Assembly: GCF_936916975.1 (NCBI RefSeq)
Contig: NZ_CAKZGO010000009.1
Span: forward strand, 1 to 46,684
Direction: 5' to 3'
Length of the DNA stretch: 46,684 bases
From: an uncultured Dongia sp.
GTDB taxonomy: Bacteria; Pseudomonadota; Alphaproteobacteria; Dongiales; Dongiaceae
Shown: positions 16,601-25,741 of the stretch, in pieces
Layout of the letters: each line of letters begins with the position of its first letter
How positions within the stretch are numbered: position 1 is the first letter of the stretch
Notes under the pieces: generated by a model
What the model saw: only the letters and a program-made list of their open reading frames with translations
Database searches by the model: none
What the model was told of the DNA's origin: nothing
Position numbers and translations under genes: made by a program

Positions 16601-19600
16601 TTCTATGCTGGATGCTGTCGCCGGTTGCGGCTTATTGGATCAGCTTGTCACCACCCGATGCCGGGCGCCTCGCCATTCCGGCGGCAGACACGCCAGGCTT
16701 ACGCTTGATCGCGCGCCGAACCTGGCGCTACTTCGAGACCTTCGTGACGCCAGACGATCACATGCTGCCACCTGATAATTTCCAGGAGGATCCCAAACCC
16801 GCCCTCGCCCACCGCACCTCGCCCACCAATCTCGGTCTCTATCTTCTTTCTACAGTATCTGCGCGAGATTTTGGTTGGTTGGGGTTGCAGGAGACTGCGC
16901 AGCGGCTGACCGAAACACTTGCCACGATGGAGTTGCTCGAAAAATACCGCGGGCACTTCTACAACTGGTATGGTACGGCTGATTTGAGGCCGCTCGATCC
17001 GAGGTACATTTCGACGGTCGATAGCGGAAATCTCGCTGGCCATCTGGTGACACTCGCCAATGCCTGCCGAGCATGGCGCGAACAGCCAGGTCTCGGGGCA
17101 GAGCGGCTTCTCGATGGTCTTGCCGACGAGCTCCAACTGGCCCGCGATTCTCTGCGCGCGCTCGATCAGGGGCCGGCGCTTGACGACAAGTTCGCAGATG
17201 TGGCGAACCTCATTCAGCGCGGCAGGGCAGAGCCAGAAAGCATCGCATCGCTGCTCAGCGAAATGCTGCCGGTGGTGGTGGCAGCGGAGCTCGCCGCCGA
17301 TGGTCTGGAAGGCGGCGCCGATCTGCTTTTCTGGATCGGGTCGATGAAGCGTCTCATCGGGAGTCACCTTCATGACCTGAAGCCGACTGCGGAGGCAGCC
17401 GATACCAACCAGGACCGGCTCGCGGCGATCGAGGAAGTGGCGCGCCGTATGGCGTTTGCGATGAACTTCTCGTTCCTCCTGGATGAGGAAAGGCAGTTGT
17501 TGTCGATCGGGTATCTGGTCGGCGAAGGCAAGCTCGATCCCAGCTGCTACGATCTCCTTGCCTCCGAAGCGCGCCTCGCCAGTTTGTTCGCCATCGCCAA
17601 GGGAGATATCCCGACCAGCCATTGGTTCCGGCTCGGCCGGACCGTGACGCCGGTCGGATCGGGCGCAGCCTTGATCTCATGGTCAGGGTCAATGTTCGAA
17701 TATCTGATGCCCTCTCTGGTCATGCGTGCGCCCGCTGGGACGCTGCTGGAGAGAACCAGTCGTCTCGTCGTTCGCCGCCATATCCAATATGGCAAGCAGA
17801 TCGGGCTGCCTTGGGGTATTTCGGAATCGGCCTATAACGTGCGCGATATCGAGTTCACTTATCAGTATTCGCCGTTTGGCGTGCCGAGCCTCGCGCTGAA
17901 GCGGGGTTTGGGTGAAAGTGCCGTGGTCGCCCCCTATGCGACAGCACTGGCCTTGATGGTCGATCCCGCGGCCTCGCTCGAGAACTTCGCCCATCTTGCC
18001 AGGATTGGCGGGCTGGGACGCTATGGTTTCTATGAAGCGCTGGATTTCACCCGCAAGCGCCTGCCCATGGGCGAAGGCGTGGCGATCGTGCGCGCCTTCA
18101 TGTCGCATCATCAGGGCATGAGCATCATTGCCATCGCCAACGCCCTGTTTGACGGCGCCATGCGATCGCGGTTTCACGCCGAGCCGATCATTCAAGCATC
18201 CGAACTATTGCTGCAGGAACGCACGCCGCGCGACGTCGCCTCCGAGCGGCCCAAGGTGGAAGAGATCGCAACGCTGGGCAGAGGCCTGGATTTTTCGCCG
18301 GCCAAGATTCGCCGGTTCAATTCACCGCACAGCGCCATTCCGGACACACATCTGCTCTCCAACGGGCGCTACGCCGTCATGCTCACGGCGTCCGGCTCCG
18401 GCTACAGCCGCTGGAAGGATATGGCCGTCACCCGCTGGCGCGAGGATGCCACGCGCGATGATTGGGGCAGCTACATCTTTCTGCGCGATTGCCGGAACGG
18501 CAGGAGCTGGTCAGCCAGCTATCAGCCGAGCGGTGCCGAAGCGGATAGATATCGTGTTGCCTTCTCGGAAGACCGTGCCGAGATCCTGCGCCGTGACGGT
18601 ACGCTGACGACGACACTGGAAGTCGTCGTTTCTACCGAAGACGATGCGGAAGTGCGCCGCCTTTCCATCTCGAACACTGCCGGGCAGGCCCGCGACATCG
18701 AGGTTACATCATATCTTGAGCTGGTGCTGGCACCCCAGGCTGCGGATGCAGCACACCCGGCCTTCTCGAAGATGTTTGTGCAGACCGAATATCTCGCCCA
18801 TCTGGGTGCCTTGATCGCCACCCGGCGGCGGCGTTCGCCATCGGAATCGGAGGTCTGGGCCGCCCAGATCATGGTTGTCGAAGGACAGACGCTTGGCACG
18901 CTGCAGATCGAGACCGACCGCGCCAAATTCCTGGGTCGCGGCCATGATCTGCGCTCTCCTGCCGCGCTGACCCAGGACAATCTGTCCGGCACAGTCGGCA
19001 CCGTGCTTGATCCCATCTTCGCCATGCGGCGGCGTCTGCGTATCCAAGGCCGAACCACTGTCCGCGTGGCGTTCTGGACCATCGTTGCCGCGTCTCGGGA
19101 GAAGCTGCTCGACCTCATTGACCGGCACCAGGATGCTAATGCCTTCCAGCGCGCCGCCACTCTGGCCTGGACGCAGGCACAGGTGCAGTTGCGGCACCTC
19201 AGTATCGATCCCGAGGAGGCGAACACTTTCCAGCAGCTCGCCAGCCATCTGCTTTACGCCAACAACGCGCTGCGCCCGACGGAGGAAATGATCCGGCGCG
19301 GCCGCGGTCCGCAATCAGGCCTATGGCAGCAAGGCATCTCCGGCGATGCGCCGATCGTCCTCTTGCGTATCGATGACGTCGAGGATGTCGCCGTCGTCCA
19401 CCAGGCGCTGCGCGCCCATGAATATTGGCGGATGAAGCAGATCTCGGTCGATCTGGTCATTCTCAACGAGCGGGCCACGTCCTATACGCAGGATTTGCAG
19501 CTGGCGATCGAGGCGGCAGTGCGGGCGAGCCAATCGCGGCCAACACCGGGCGAGGTGCCCGGTCGCGGCGCTGTCTACTCCCTGCGCGCCGATATCATCT

Positions 19601-22182
19601 CGCTGGAGATGCGCAGTCTGCTGGCTGCAACAGCGCGCATCTTGCTCATTGCCCGGCGCGGCACGTTGCAGGCGCAGCTCGATCGGATCACCACGGCTAT
19701 CCCACCTGCGACACCGACCCGCAAAGCACGCATTGTGCTCGCCGATTCATCGCCCGCAGTCGCTTTCGACACATCGGCGCTCGAGTTCTTCAACGGCCTC
19801 GGCGGCTTTTCCGATCAGGGGCGCGAATACACCACCGTGCTCACAGGCGGGCAAAGGACGCCGGCGCCTTGGATCAATGTCATCGCTAACCCGACCTTCG
19901 GCTTCAACGTCACCACCGACGGGACCGGCAACACCTGGTCGATCAACAGCCGCGAGCATCAGTTGACGCCATGGTCGAATGATCCGGTCAGCGACCCCGC
20001 CGGTGAGGCGCTTTACATCTGCGACGAGGAGAGCGGCCACATCTGGGGGCCGACCGCCCTGCCCGTGCACCGCGAAGACGCGAGCTACATTGTTCGCCAT
20101 GGCCGCGGCTACAGCCGATTTGAGAGCATCACCCAAGGTATCGCCGCCAATCTGGTGCAATTCGTGCCATTGGGGGATTCGATCAAGATCTCCCGGCTGG
20201 TGCTGACCAACACCAGCGACCGCCCGCGCCGTCTGTCGGTCACCGGCTATGTCGAATGGGTGCTGGGCGCCCAGCGCGGCGCGACGGCGCCGTTCGTCGT
20301 TACCACCCTCGATCCCGAAACCGGTGCGCTCTTTGCACAGAACGGCTGGAACGCCGCCTTCCAGTCCGGCGTGGCGTTCGTCGATCTGGCGGGCCGCCAA
20401 ACCGAATGGACCGGCGATCGGCGCGAGTTCATCGGCCGCAATGGCAGCCTGCAGGATCCCGCAGGATTGACGGATGGGCTTGTGCTCTCGGGCAATGCCG
20501 GCGCCGGCTATGACCCTTGTGGCGTACTCAAGACCGACATCGAGTTGGCGCCGGGCGTTGCCGAGGAGATTGTCTTCTTCCTCGGTGAAGCGGGCAGCGA
20601 AGCTGCCGCGCGCGAGGTGATCAAGCGCTACCGCACGGTGGATCTCGATGCGGTCTTCTCGGAGGTGGGCCGGCATTGGGACGATGTGCTGGGTGCGATA
20701 CAGGTGAAGACGCCGGACCGCGCCATGGACATCATGCTCAACGGCTGGATGCTCTATCAAACCCTGGCCTGCCGCTTCTGGGCGCGCTCCGGCTTCTATC
20801 AGGCGAGTGGCGCGTTCGGATTCCGCGATCAGCTGCAGGACGGCATGGCGCTCGCGGTGACGAGGCCAGGCCTCACGCGCGCGCATCTGCTGCATGCCGC
20901 GGGCAGGCAGTTCCGCGAAGGTGATCTCCAGCATTGGTGGCTGCCGCCGCTTGGCCAAGGTGTGCGCACGCGGATTTCCGACGACCGCGTCTGGCTGGCC
21001 TATACGACGGCGCATTATGTCGAGACGACCGGGGATCGCAGCGTGCTGGACGAGGTGCTGCCGTTCCTTGAGGGGCCGGCATTGGCCGCCGGCGATCACG
21101 ATGCCTTCTTCCAGCCGATGACGTCGGAAGACAAGGCGTCGCTCTATGAGCATTGCGCCCTGGCGCTGGACCGCAGCCTTGAGGTCGGGGCGCACGGCCT
21201 GCCATTGATCGGCACGGGCGACTGGAATGACGGCATGAACCGGGTCGGCGAGGACGGCCGCGGCGAAAGCGTCTGGCTGGCCTGGTTCCTCTATACGACC
21301 CTCACTGCTTTTGCCGAGCTTGCCGTTTCCCTCGGTGATCTGCCGCGTGCGGCGATTTGGCGGGCCCATGCCAAGGCCCTGCAGGCCGCTCTCGAAGCTG
21401 AGGCCTGGGACGGCAATTGGTATCGGCGCGGCTATTTCGACGATGGCAGTCCGCTTGGCTCGGCGCAGAGCGCCGAATGCCAGATCGATTCCATCGCGCA
21501 GTCTTGGGCCGTTCTATCCGGGGCCGCTGCACCGGATCGGGCTGCACGCGCCATGGCCTCGCTGGAGGAACGCCTGATCAACCGCGACGACAAGCTGGCC
21601 ATGCTGTTTACCCCACCGTTCGATCATTCGCTGCCGGATCCGGGCTATATCAAAGGATATCCGCCAGGCCTGCGCGAGAATGGCGGGCAGTACACGCATG
21701 CCGCAACATGGACTGTGCTGGCGCTCACCAAGCTCGGTAATGGCGATAAGGCAGCGGGCCTCTTCAACCTGCTCAATCCGATCAACCACGCCAGTACGGC
21801 GGATGGGACCGCACGCTACAAGGTGGAGCCCTATGCCGTGCCGGCCGATGTCTATTCGGTGGCACCCCATGTCGGGCGCGGTGGCTGGACCTGGTACACC
21901 GGATCGGCAGGCTGGCTCTACCGCGCCGGTATCGAGGGCATCCTCGGCATCAAGCAGCGTGGTGCCGAACTGCTGATCGAGCCATGCATTCCAGCGGAAT
22001 GGCCGGGCTTTGAGGCAACGTTCCGGTTCAAGTCGACCAGCTATCGGGTGGTGGTCACACGGGCCGCAGCAGGCAGCACCGCTTCAGCCACGCTGGACGG
22101 ACGACAGATCAGCGAGCATCCAGTTCGGATTCCGCTGTTTGATGATGGCATCACGCATGAGGTTCATCTGACCATCACCTAG
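13666..22182 (+). CDS. ndvB: Cyclic beta-1,2-glucan synthase (NdvB/Cgs, GT84 + GH94-like)
   Basis: 2838 residues, matching NdvB/Cgs (about 2830-2870). It polymerises UDP-glucose into beta-1,2-glucan, trims and cyclises it at the inner membrane; the product acts in the periplasm in osmotic adaptation and host interaction. Membrane spans occur near residues 421-465, 825-870 and 951-990. The GT84 domain between them has TLDADTKLPREA (about 628) and RQHRWARGDWQLLPW (about 778), a Q-x-x-R-W-like motif. Two Glyco_trans_36/GH94-like units follow (about 1550-1900 and 2000-2400), then the phosphorylase-like catalytic barrel with GTGDWNDGMNRVGEDGRGES (about 2516), whose Asp is the chain-length-controlling phosphorolysis residue. 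It starts with TTG 7 bases after AAAGGGGA. No NdvA exporter is adjacent. Confidence 0.95.
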   Translation: MIASFLAAFRNVGGFSPWDSDVPIREELFSVDRLEQHAETLAAAQAIATKSIRVPSLVRRLKLNSAVLLEAHQTIAKALDEGRFITPAAEWLVDNYHVIAAQVREVQTDLPAGYYRLLPKLADGPFAGYPRVFGLAWAFVAHTDSHFDPIALQRFVHAYQRVQPLTIGELWAIAITIRIVLVENLRRSAVRILDARAGRQEADALADRLLGTKDREGESVATVLGQLDESMLPPALAVQLVQRLRDQDPKVTPALEWLDRHFTRWGTSSDVIVREEQHRQGASNLTVRNIITSMRLVSGVNWADLVESVSLVDAVLGRDGQFEEMDFPTRNLYRSAIEELSRGSKVPEIDIAYQALALAETARSRSAATGEASVKRQHEPGFYLIADGRYALESVIGFRVPARLRFRRFLVSRGIGGYVASTVFLALLLLAIPIILLSGYPIDVSIMVLLGCLGFIPALDLATALINRDVTKGFAPVILPGMELVEGIPDHLRTIVVIPTLLTTPAAIAEHIERLEIHYLTSPKGGIYFALLSDWRDAATEQQAGDDALLQLAAAGIAELNRRYVRDERKFILLHRRRIWNPVQGQWMGWERKRGKLHELNRLLRGAADTSFMGVGDLPPLIPPDIRYVITLDADTKLPREAVRRLIGKMAHPLNHPNFDVTSGRVIEGYGVLQPRVTPSLPMGQEGSLFQRIISGPGGIDPYAAATSDLYQDLFGDGSFTGKGIYDLDAMEAALKERIPENAVLSHDLFEGVFARAGLASDIEVVEEFPARYDVAAARQHRWARGDWQLLPWLLRHMSPGKARQDSLSAIGFWKMADNLRRSLAAPAFLAALVVGWTLPLPVAGIWTLFLLAALAVPPLVPLLSSLVPNRLNITPLSHLWALGNELRLTVLQILSQIIFLPHQAWLMSDAIIRTLYRVFISRRNLLEWVTAAQASTGPKLSVWGYARQMAGAVVLSLGVAALLWVIKAPALLIALPLILCWMLSPVAAYWISLSPPDAGRLAIPAADTPGLRLIARRTWRYFETFVTPDDHMLPPDNFQEDPKPALAHRTSPTNLGLYLLSTVSARDFGWLGLQETAQRLTETLATMELLEKYRGHFYNWYGTADLRPLDPRYISTVDSGNLAGHLVTLANACRAWREQPGLGAERLLDGLADELQLARDSLRALDQGPALDDKFADVANLIQRGRAEPESIASLLSEMLPVVVAAELAADGLEGGADLLFWIGSMKRLIGSHLHDLKPTAEAADTNQDRLAAIEEVARRMAFAMNFSFLLDEERQLLSIGYLVGEGKLDPSCYDLLASEARLASLFAIAKGDIPTSHWFRLGRTVTPVGSGAALISWSGSMFEYLMPSLVMRAPAGTLLERTSRLVVRRHIQYGKQIGLPWGISESAYNVRDIEFTYQYSPFGVPSLALKRGLGESAVVAPYATALALMVDPAASLENFAHLARIGGLGRYGFYEALDFTRKRLPMGEGVAIVRAFMSHHQGMSIIAIANALFDGAMRSRFHAEPIIQASELLLQERTPRDVASERPKVEEIATLGRGLDFSPAKIRRFNSPHSAIPDTHLLSNGRYAVMLTASGSGYSRWKDMAVTRWREDATRDDWGSYIFLRDCRNGRSWSASYQPSGAEADRYRVAFSEDRAEILRRDGTLTTTLEVVVSTEDDAEVRRLSISNTAGQARDIEVTSYLELVLAPQAADAAHPAFSKMFVQTEYLAHLGALIATRRRRSPSESEVWAAQIMVVEGQTLGTLQIETDRAKFLGRGHDLRSPAALTQDNLSGTVGTVLDPIFAMRRRLRIQGRTTVRVAFWTIVAASREKLLDLIDRHQDANAFQRAATLAWTQAQVQLRHLSIDPEEANTFQQLASHLLYANNALRPTEEMIRRGRGPQSGLWQQGISGDAPIVLLRIDDVEDVAVVHQALRAHEYWRMKQISVDLVILNERATSYTQDLQLAIEAAVRASQSRPTPGEVPGRGAVYSLRADIISLEMRSLLAATARILLIARRGTLQAQLDRITTAIPPATPTRKARIVLADSSPAVAFDTSALEFFNGLGGFSDQGREYTTVLTGGQRTPAPWINVIANPTFGFNVTTDGTGNTWSINSREHQLTPWSNDPVSDPAGEALYICDEESGHIWGPTALPVHREDASYIVRHGRGYSRFESITQGIAANLVQFVPLGDSIKISRLVLTNTSDRPRRLSVTGYVEWVLGAQRGATAPFVVTTLDPETGALFAQNGWNAAFQSGVAFVDLAGRQTEWTGDRREFIGRNGSLQDPAGLTDGLVLSGNAGAGYDPCGVLKTDIELAPGVAEEIVFFLGEAGSEAAAREVIKRYRTVDLDAVFSEVGRHWDDVLGAIQVKTPDRAMDIMLNGWMLYQTLACRFWARSGFYQASGAFGFRDQLQDGMALAVTRPGLTRAHLLHAAGRQFREGDLQHWWLPPLGQGVRTRISDDRVWLAYTTAHYVETTGDRSVLDEVLPFLEGPALAAGDHDAFFQPMTSEDKASLYEHCALALDRSLEVGAHGLPLIGTGDWNDGMNRVGEDGRGESVWLAWFLYTTLTAFAELAVSLGDLPRAAIWRAHAKALQAALEAEAWDGNWYRRGYFDDGSPLGSAQSAECQIDSIAQSWAVLSGAAAPDRAARAMASLEERLINRDDKLAMLFTPPFDHSLPDPGYIKGYPPGLRENGGQYTHAATWTVLALTKLGNGDKAAGLFNLLNPINHASTADGTARYKVEPYAVPADVYSVAPHVGRGGWTWYTGSAGWLYRAGIEGILGIKQRGAELLIEPCIPAEWPGFEATFRFKSTSYRVVVTRAAAGSTASATLDGRQISEHPVRIPLFDDGITHEVHLTIT

Positions 22183-22186
22183 ACAG

Positions 22187-22663
22187 TCAATCCTTGCCCT
22201 GCGCGGCCTTGATGAGGTTGTTGCGCAGTGTCACGACCGTCTTCTGCAATTTGGGAAACTCCTCGGGCGTCAGGCCAGAGGCTTTGATGAGGTTCATCGT
22301 GAGGCCCTTCTCCCGCAGGCGGCGGCCGGCATCAGTCAGGCTGACCAGGACCTGGCGTTCATCCGTCGCATCGCGCTGCCGGCGCAGATAGCCCATACTC
22401 TCCAGTTTCTTGAGGATCGGTGTCAGCGTGTTGGATTCGAGAAACAGCTTCTCGCCCAGACTGCTGACCGTCTGATTGTCTTCTTCCCATAGCGCCACGA
22501 TCGCAATGTATTGCGTGTAGGTCAGGCCGAGTTCCTCAAGGATCGGCTTATAGGCCCGGCCATAAGCGAGATTGGCCGAATAGATTGCGAAGCACAGAAA
22601 GTCGGCCAGCCGAGGGTTGACCAAGCTGGAATCCGCCGGGGTTTTTGGGTCGGTGGTGCTCAT
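22187..22663 (-). CDS. MarR-family regulator, OhrR-like (thiol-based peroxide sensor)
   Basis: 158 residues. The N-terminus LADFLCFAIYSANLAYGRAYKPIL closely follows OhrR, in which the single reactive Cys (here Cys24) is oxidised by organic hydroperoxide and releases DNA; the supporting Tyr residues (LTYTQYIAIVALWEED) are present. A winged helix follows (LGEKLFLESNTLTPILKKLE, then RQRDATDERQVLVSLTDAG). The ATG at 22663 has GAGG 8 bases upstream and fits the family length; the frame continues to 22744 without a good start signal. It is divergent from the DipZ gene, with operator-like repeats between, so it probably represses itself and that gene. The usual ohr partner is absent here. Confidence 0.85.
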   Translation of the reverse strand: MSTTDPKTPADSSLVNPRLADFLCFAIYSANLAYGRAYKPILEELGLTYTQYIAIVALWEEDNQTVSSLGEKLFLESNTLTPILKKLESMGYLRRQRDATDERQVLVSLTDAGRRLREKGLTMNLIKASGLTPEEFPKLQKTVVTLRNNLIKAAQGKD

Positions 22664-22702
22664 TTGTTTGTCCTCACGCGGGGTCAGGATTGACCTTTGT
22701 GC

Positions 22703-22800
22703 TCTATATATATCGGATACGATTAAATCGGAAGGGCTTGACATCTGGTTTTATGATCATATATATCGCTTCCGAACTAATCGGGCGCGATATATATTAA
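22703..22800. promoter_or_regulatory. Divergent promoter/operator region, three ATATATATCG motifs
   Basis: ATATATATCG occurs at 22706-22715 and 22759-22768, and inverted (CGATATATAT) at 22788-22797. The last two form a perfect 11-base inverted repeat ATATATATCGC...GCGATATATAT (22759-22769 / 22787-22797) with 17 bases between. A -35-like TTGACA (22738-22743) lies 16 bases before TATATA (22760-22765), so the left arm overlaps the -10 of the DipZ promoter. This is what one expects of a MarR/OhrR-type repressor site; binding is inferred. Confidence 0.55.
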
Positions 22801-22818
22801 CTTTCCGGCGGTAAACCG

Positions 22819-24561
22819 ATGACACTCCTCACCCTCGCCTATTTGGCAGGCCTGCTCACCATCGCCACGCCTTGCATCTTTCCGATCCTGCCCTTCGTCC
22901 TGGCCCGCGCCGATGAGCCTTTCCGGCGCGGCGGCTTGCCGATGCTGATTGGCCTGGCCGTCACCTTCGCGATCGTGGCAAGCCTCGCAGCCTTCGCGGG
23001 CGGCTGGGCGGTGGCGGCGAACCAGCATGGCAGGACCATCGCCCTGGTGCTGATGACGCTGTTCGGGCTGACGATGCTCCTGCCCGCTTTGGCCGTGCGC
23101 GTGACGGCGCCGATCACGGCGATCGGATCGCGGCTGGCGAACTGGACAGGGCGACGCATGTCGACCAAGGGTGCCACGGCGTCCTCCTCGATGCTGCTTG
23201 GAATCGCGACCGGGTTGCTCTGGGCGCCCTGCGCCGGCCCCGTGCTGGGGTTGATCCTGACCGGTGCCGCGTTGCGTGGCCCCAGCGTTGAAACGTCGCT
23301 GCTGCTTTTGACGTATGGCTTGGGTGCCGCAAGCTCGCTCGCCGCAGGCGTGTTTTTCGGCGGGCGTCTTCTGGCGCTCGCCAAGCGATCGGTACGACGC
23401 GGCGATGATCTGCGCCGCATCCTTGGTGCGGCTGTGGTGGCGGGCGCCGCCCTCATCTGGGGCGGATTTGATACCGGCGCCCTTACCCGCTGGTCTTCGG
23501 CGAGCACCAACATGATCGAACAGGGTCTCATCACCACGCTGCGGAACCCGTCCCCTTTGGAGTTAGGCACCGCTGCGGCAGCCGTTCCCGAACCCGCCTT
23601 GTCTGGCCCGCTGGCTTCACTGTTTGGCGCGCAACCCTGGGTCAACACGCAGCCGCTGCGCGCTGAAGATATCCGCGGCAAGGTCGTCCTGGTGAATTTC
23701 TGGACCTATTCCTGCATCAACTGCCTGCGGGCGTTGCCGCATGTTCGCGCCTGGGCGGAAAAATACCAGGATCGCGGCCTCGTGGTCGTCGGCGTCCACA
23801 CGCCGGAATTCGCCTTCGAGAAGGATACCGTCAATGTCAGCAAGGCGGCAGCCTCGCTCGGCATCAGCTATCCCGTCGTCATCGACAATGACTTCGCAAT
23901 CTGGCGGTCATTCAGCAATCGGGCATGGCCGGCGCTCTACTTCATCGATGCAGACGGCCGTGTTCGCGATCACGTCCTCGGCGAAGGCAGTTACGATGAG
24001 TCTGAGCGACTGATCCAGCAACTTCTGTCGGAAGCAGAGAATGCCCCGGTTGCCAGCGACATCGCCCCCGTTGACGGAATCGGCCCGCAAGCTGCAGCCG
24101 ATTTAGAGAACCTGGGCTCGGGTGAAACCTATGTCGGTTATGCCCAGGCTGCAGGGTTCGCATCTCCCGGTGGAATTCGGGCAGACGAGCCCAGCCTCTA
24201 TCGCGGCGTCGCAGCACTGCCGCTAAACCAATGGAGCCTGGCAGGTGTTTGGACGATCGGTGGCGAGTTCGCCACGCTCAATGACAAAACGGGCAGCATC
24301 TCGCATCGATTCCACGCCCGCGACCTCCACCTCGTCCTGGCGCCCGCCACCCCGGGTCACGCCATTCGCTTTCGCATCAAGATCGACGGCGCGGCACCCG
24401 GGCCCGATCATGGCTTTGACGTGGATGCTGAAGGGTGGGGCACCGTGCAAGAGGACCGCCTCTATCAGCTGGTCCGACAAACTGGACGGGTCGTCGATCG
24501 GACCTTCGAGATCGAGTTCTTCGATGCCGGTGTCCGCGCCTATGCGTTCACATTCGGATAG
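22819..24561 (+). CDS. dipZ: DipZ-type protein: CcdA membrane domain + thioredoxin-like + C-terminal beta domain
   Basis: 580 residues in three parts. Residues 1-~235 are a CcdA/DsbD-beta-like domain with about six spans and the electron-carrying Cys19 (ATPCIFPILPF) and Cys138 (WAPCAGPVLG). Residues ~270-400 are a periplasmic TlpA/redoxin domain with Cys299/Cys302 in FWTYSCINCLRALP. Residues ~450-580 are the beta-sandwich typical of DipZ C-termini (WSLAGVWTIGGEFA, FHARDLHLVLAPA). The protein should carry reducing power from cytoplasmic thioredoxin to periplasmic thiols, in repair or cytochrome c maturation. It starts with ATG at 22819 behind TTTCCGGCGGTAAACCG, a weak Shine-Dalgarno. Being divergent from an OhrR-like gene, it is probably induced by organic peroxide or thiol stress. 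Confidence 0.9.
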   Translation: MTLLTLAYLAGLLTIATPCIFPILPFVLARADEPFRRGGLPMLIGLAVTFAIVASLAAFAGGWAVAANQHGRTIALVLMTLFGLTMLLPALAVRVTAPITAIGSRLANWTGRRMSTKGATASSSMLLGIATGLLWAPCAGPVLGLILTGAALRGPSVETSLLLLTYGLGAASSLAAGVFFGGRLLALAKRSVRRGDDLRRILGAAVVAGAALIWGGFDTGALTRWSSASTNMIEQGLITTLRNPSPLELGTAAAAVPEPALSGPLASLFGAQPWVNTQPLRAEDIRGKVVLVNFWTYSCINCLRALPHVRAWAEKYQDRGLVVVGVHTPEFAFEKDTVNVSKAAASLGISYPVVIDNDFAIWRSFSNRAWPALYFIDADGRVRDHVLGEGSYDESERLIQQLLSEAENAPVASDIAPVDGIGPQAAADLENLGSGETYVGYAQAAGFASPGGIRADEPSLYRGVAALPLNQWSLAGVWTIGGEFATLNDKTGSISHRFHARDLHLVLAPATPGHAIRFRIKIDGAAPGPDHGFDVDAEGWGTVQEDRLYQLVRQTGRVVDRTFEIEFFDAGVRAYAFTFG

Positions 24562-24622
24562 GGCAGCCGGCCCGTCATGTCGCGACAAGCCGCCAGCCCC
24601 CAGGCCTTCGCAGACGCGGTGA

Positions 24623-25729
24623 TCAGATGAGGCGCACGCCATCGGCGGCGTCAAAGGCGTGCAGGCGTTCCGGCGGCAGCGAAACCGAAAGCCGGTCGCC
24701 GATCGCGGCATCGCTGCGCTCAAGCGAGAAGGCCTTGAACGAGACACCACCCAGCCGCAGGTGCAGAATGGTGCCAAGGCCGGTCGGCTCGATCAATTCG
24801 ACGGTCGCTTCAAAGCCGCCCACGCCCGGGTCCAAGAAGATATGTTCCGGGCGAATACCGATGGTCACGGCCGCGCCGTCTTCGACGTCTGCGGCCTCCT
24901 CCTCGTCAATACCGGCTCTTTGCAGCGTCTTATGCAGTGGTAGGATCAATCCTTCCGCCAGCTCAACCCAGGCGCTGACACGGTCGCTGCGATAGCGTCC
25001 CTCGATCATGTTCATGGCCGGGGAACCGATGAAGCCGGCCACGAAAAGATTGGCTGGCCGGTCGTAGAGATCGAGCGGCGTCCCAACCTGCTGCACGACC
25101 CCGCCGTTGAGCGCCACGATCCGGTCGGCCAGGGTCATTGCCTCGATCTGGTCATGGGTGACATAGACCGAGGTCGCGGACAGGGAATGGTGCAGCTTCT
25201 TGATCTCGCCCCGCATCTGCTCGCGCAGCCTTGCATCGAGATTGGACAGGGGCTCATCGAACAGAAAAGCTTTGGGTGCCCGCACGATGGCGCGACCCAT
25301 GGCAACGCGCTGCCGCTGGCCGCCGGAGAGCGCCTTCGGCCGCCGTTCCATCAGCGTGTTAAGGCCGAGGATGCTGGCAGCGCCGTCGATCGCCGCGGCG
25401 ATCTTCTCGCGACCGGTCTTTCGGAGCCGCAGGCTGTAGCTCATATTCTCGGCGACCGTCATATGCGGATAGAGCGCATAGGATTGGAACACCATGGCGA
25501 TATCGCGGTCGCGCGGCGGTAGATCGTTGACCCGCCTGCCGTCAATGCGAATCTCCCCAGCTGAAATATCTTCCAGTCCGGCGATCATGCGCAGCAGGGT
25601 CGATTTTCCGCAGCCTGAGGGGCCGACCAGGACAATGAACTCACCGTCGCGGATGGTGAGATCGATGCCATGCAGGATCTGCAGGGCTCCATAGGCTTTG
25701 CGGATGCCGACGATGTCGATCGATGCCAT
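24623..25729 (-). CDS. Sugar-type ABC transporter ATP-binding protein (MalK/UgpC family)
   Basis: 368 residues. The ATPase domain has Walker [10 protein letters not shown] (about 37-45), the signature [14 protein letters not shown] and Walker [15 protein letters not shown]; the switch His is in VTHDQ. The C-terminal third (from about 240, FIGSPAMNMIEGRY) is the TOBE/MalK regulatory beta-barrel, and IGIRPEHIFLD is typical of that subfamily. It powers uptake through the two permeases encoded just upstream in the same minus-strand operon. GGAG lies 8 bases before the ATG, 12 bases after the preceding gene. Substrate cannot be read from the sequence; family members serve sugars, polyols and glycerol-3-phosphate. 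Confidence 0.9.
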   Translation of the reverse strand: MASIDIVGIRKAYGALQILHGIDLTIRDGEFIVLVGPSGCGKSTLLRMIAGLEDISAGEIRIDGRRVNDLPPRDRDIAMVFQSYALYPHMTVAENMSYSLRLRKTGREKIAAAIDGAASILGLNTLMERRPKALSGGQRQRVAMGRAIVRAPKAFLFDEPLSNLDARLREQMRGEIKKLHHSLSATSVYVTHDQIEAMTLADRIVALNGGVVQQVGTPLDLYDRPANLFVAGFIGSPAMNMIEGRYRSDRVSAWVELAEGLILPLHKTLQRAGIDEEEAADVEDGAAVTIGIRPEHIFLDPGVGGFEATVELIEPTGLGTILHLRLGGVSFKAFSLERSDAAIGDRLSVSLPPERLHAFDAADGVRLI

Positions 25730-25741
25730 GAAATAACTCCG

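Noticed and set aside
19747-21369. Long minus-strand frame (540 codons) inside the cyclic glucan synthase
   Set aside because: Antisense shadow of a gene whose motifs (including GDWNDGM) run straight through this part; no ribosome site or domain.
24578-24587. TGTCGCGACA palindrome between dipZ and the ABC ATPase gene
   Set aside because: Ten bases of GC-rich palindrome are common by chance, it is between convergent genes, and has no T-tract or partner site.
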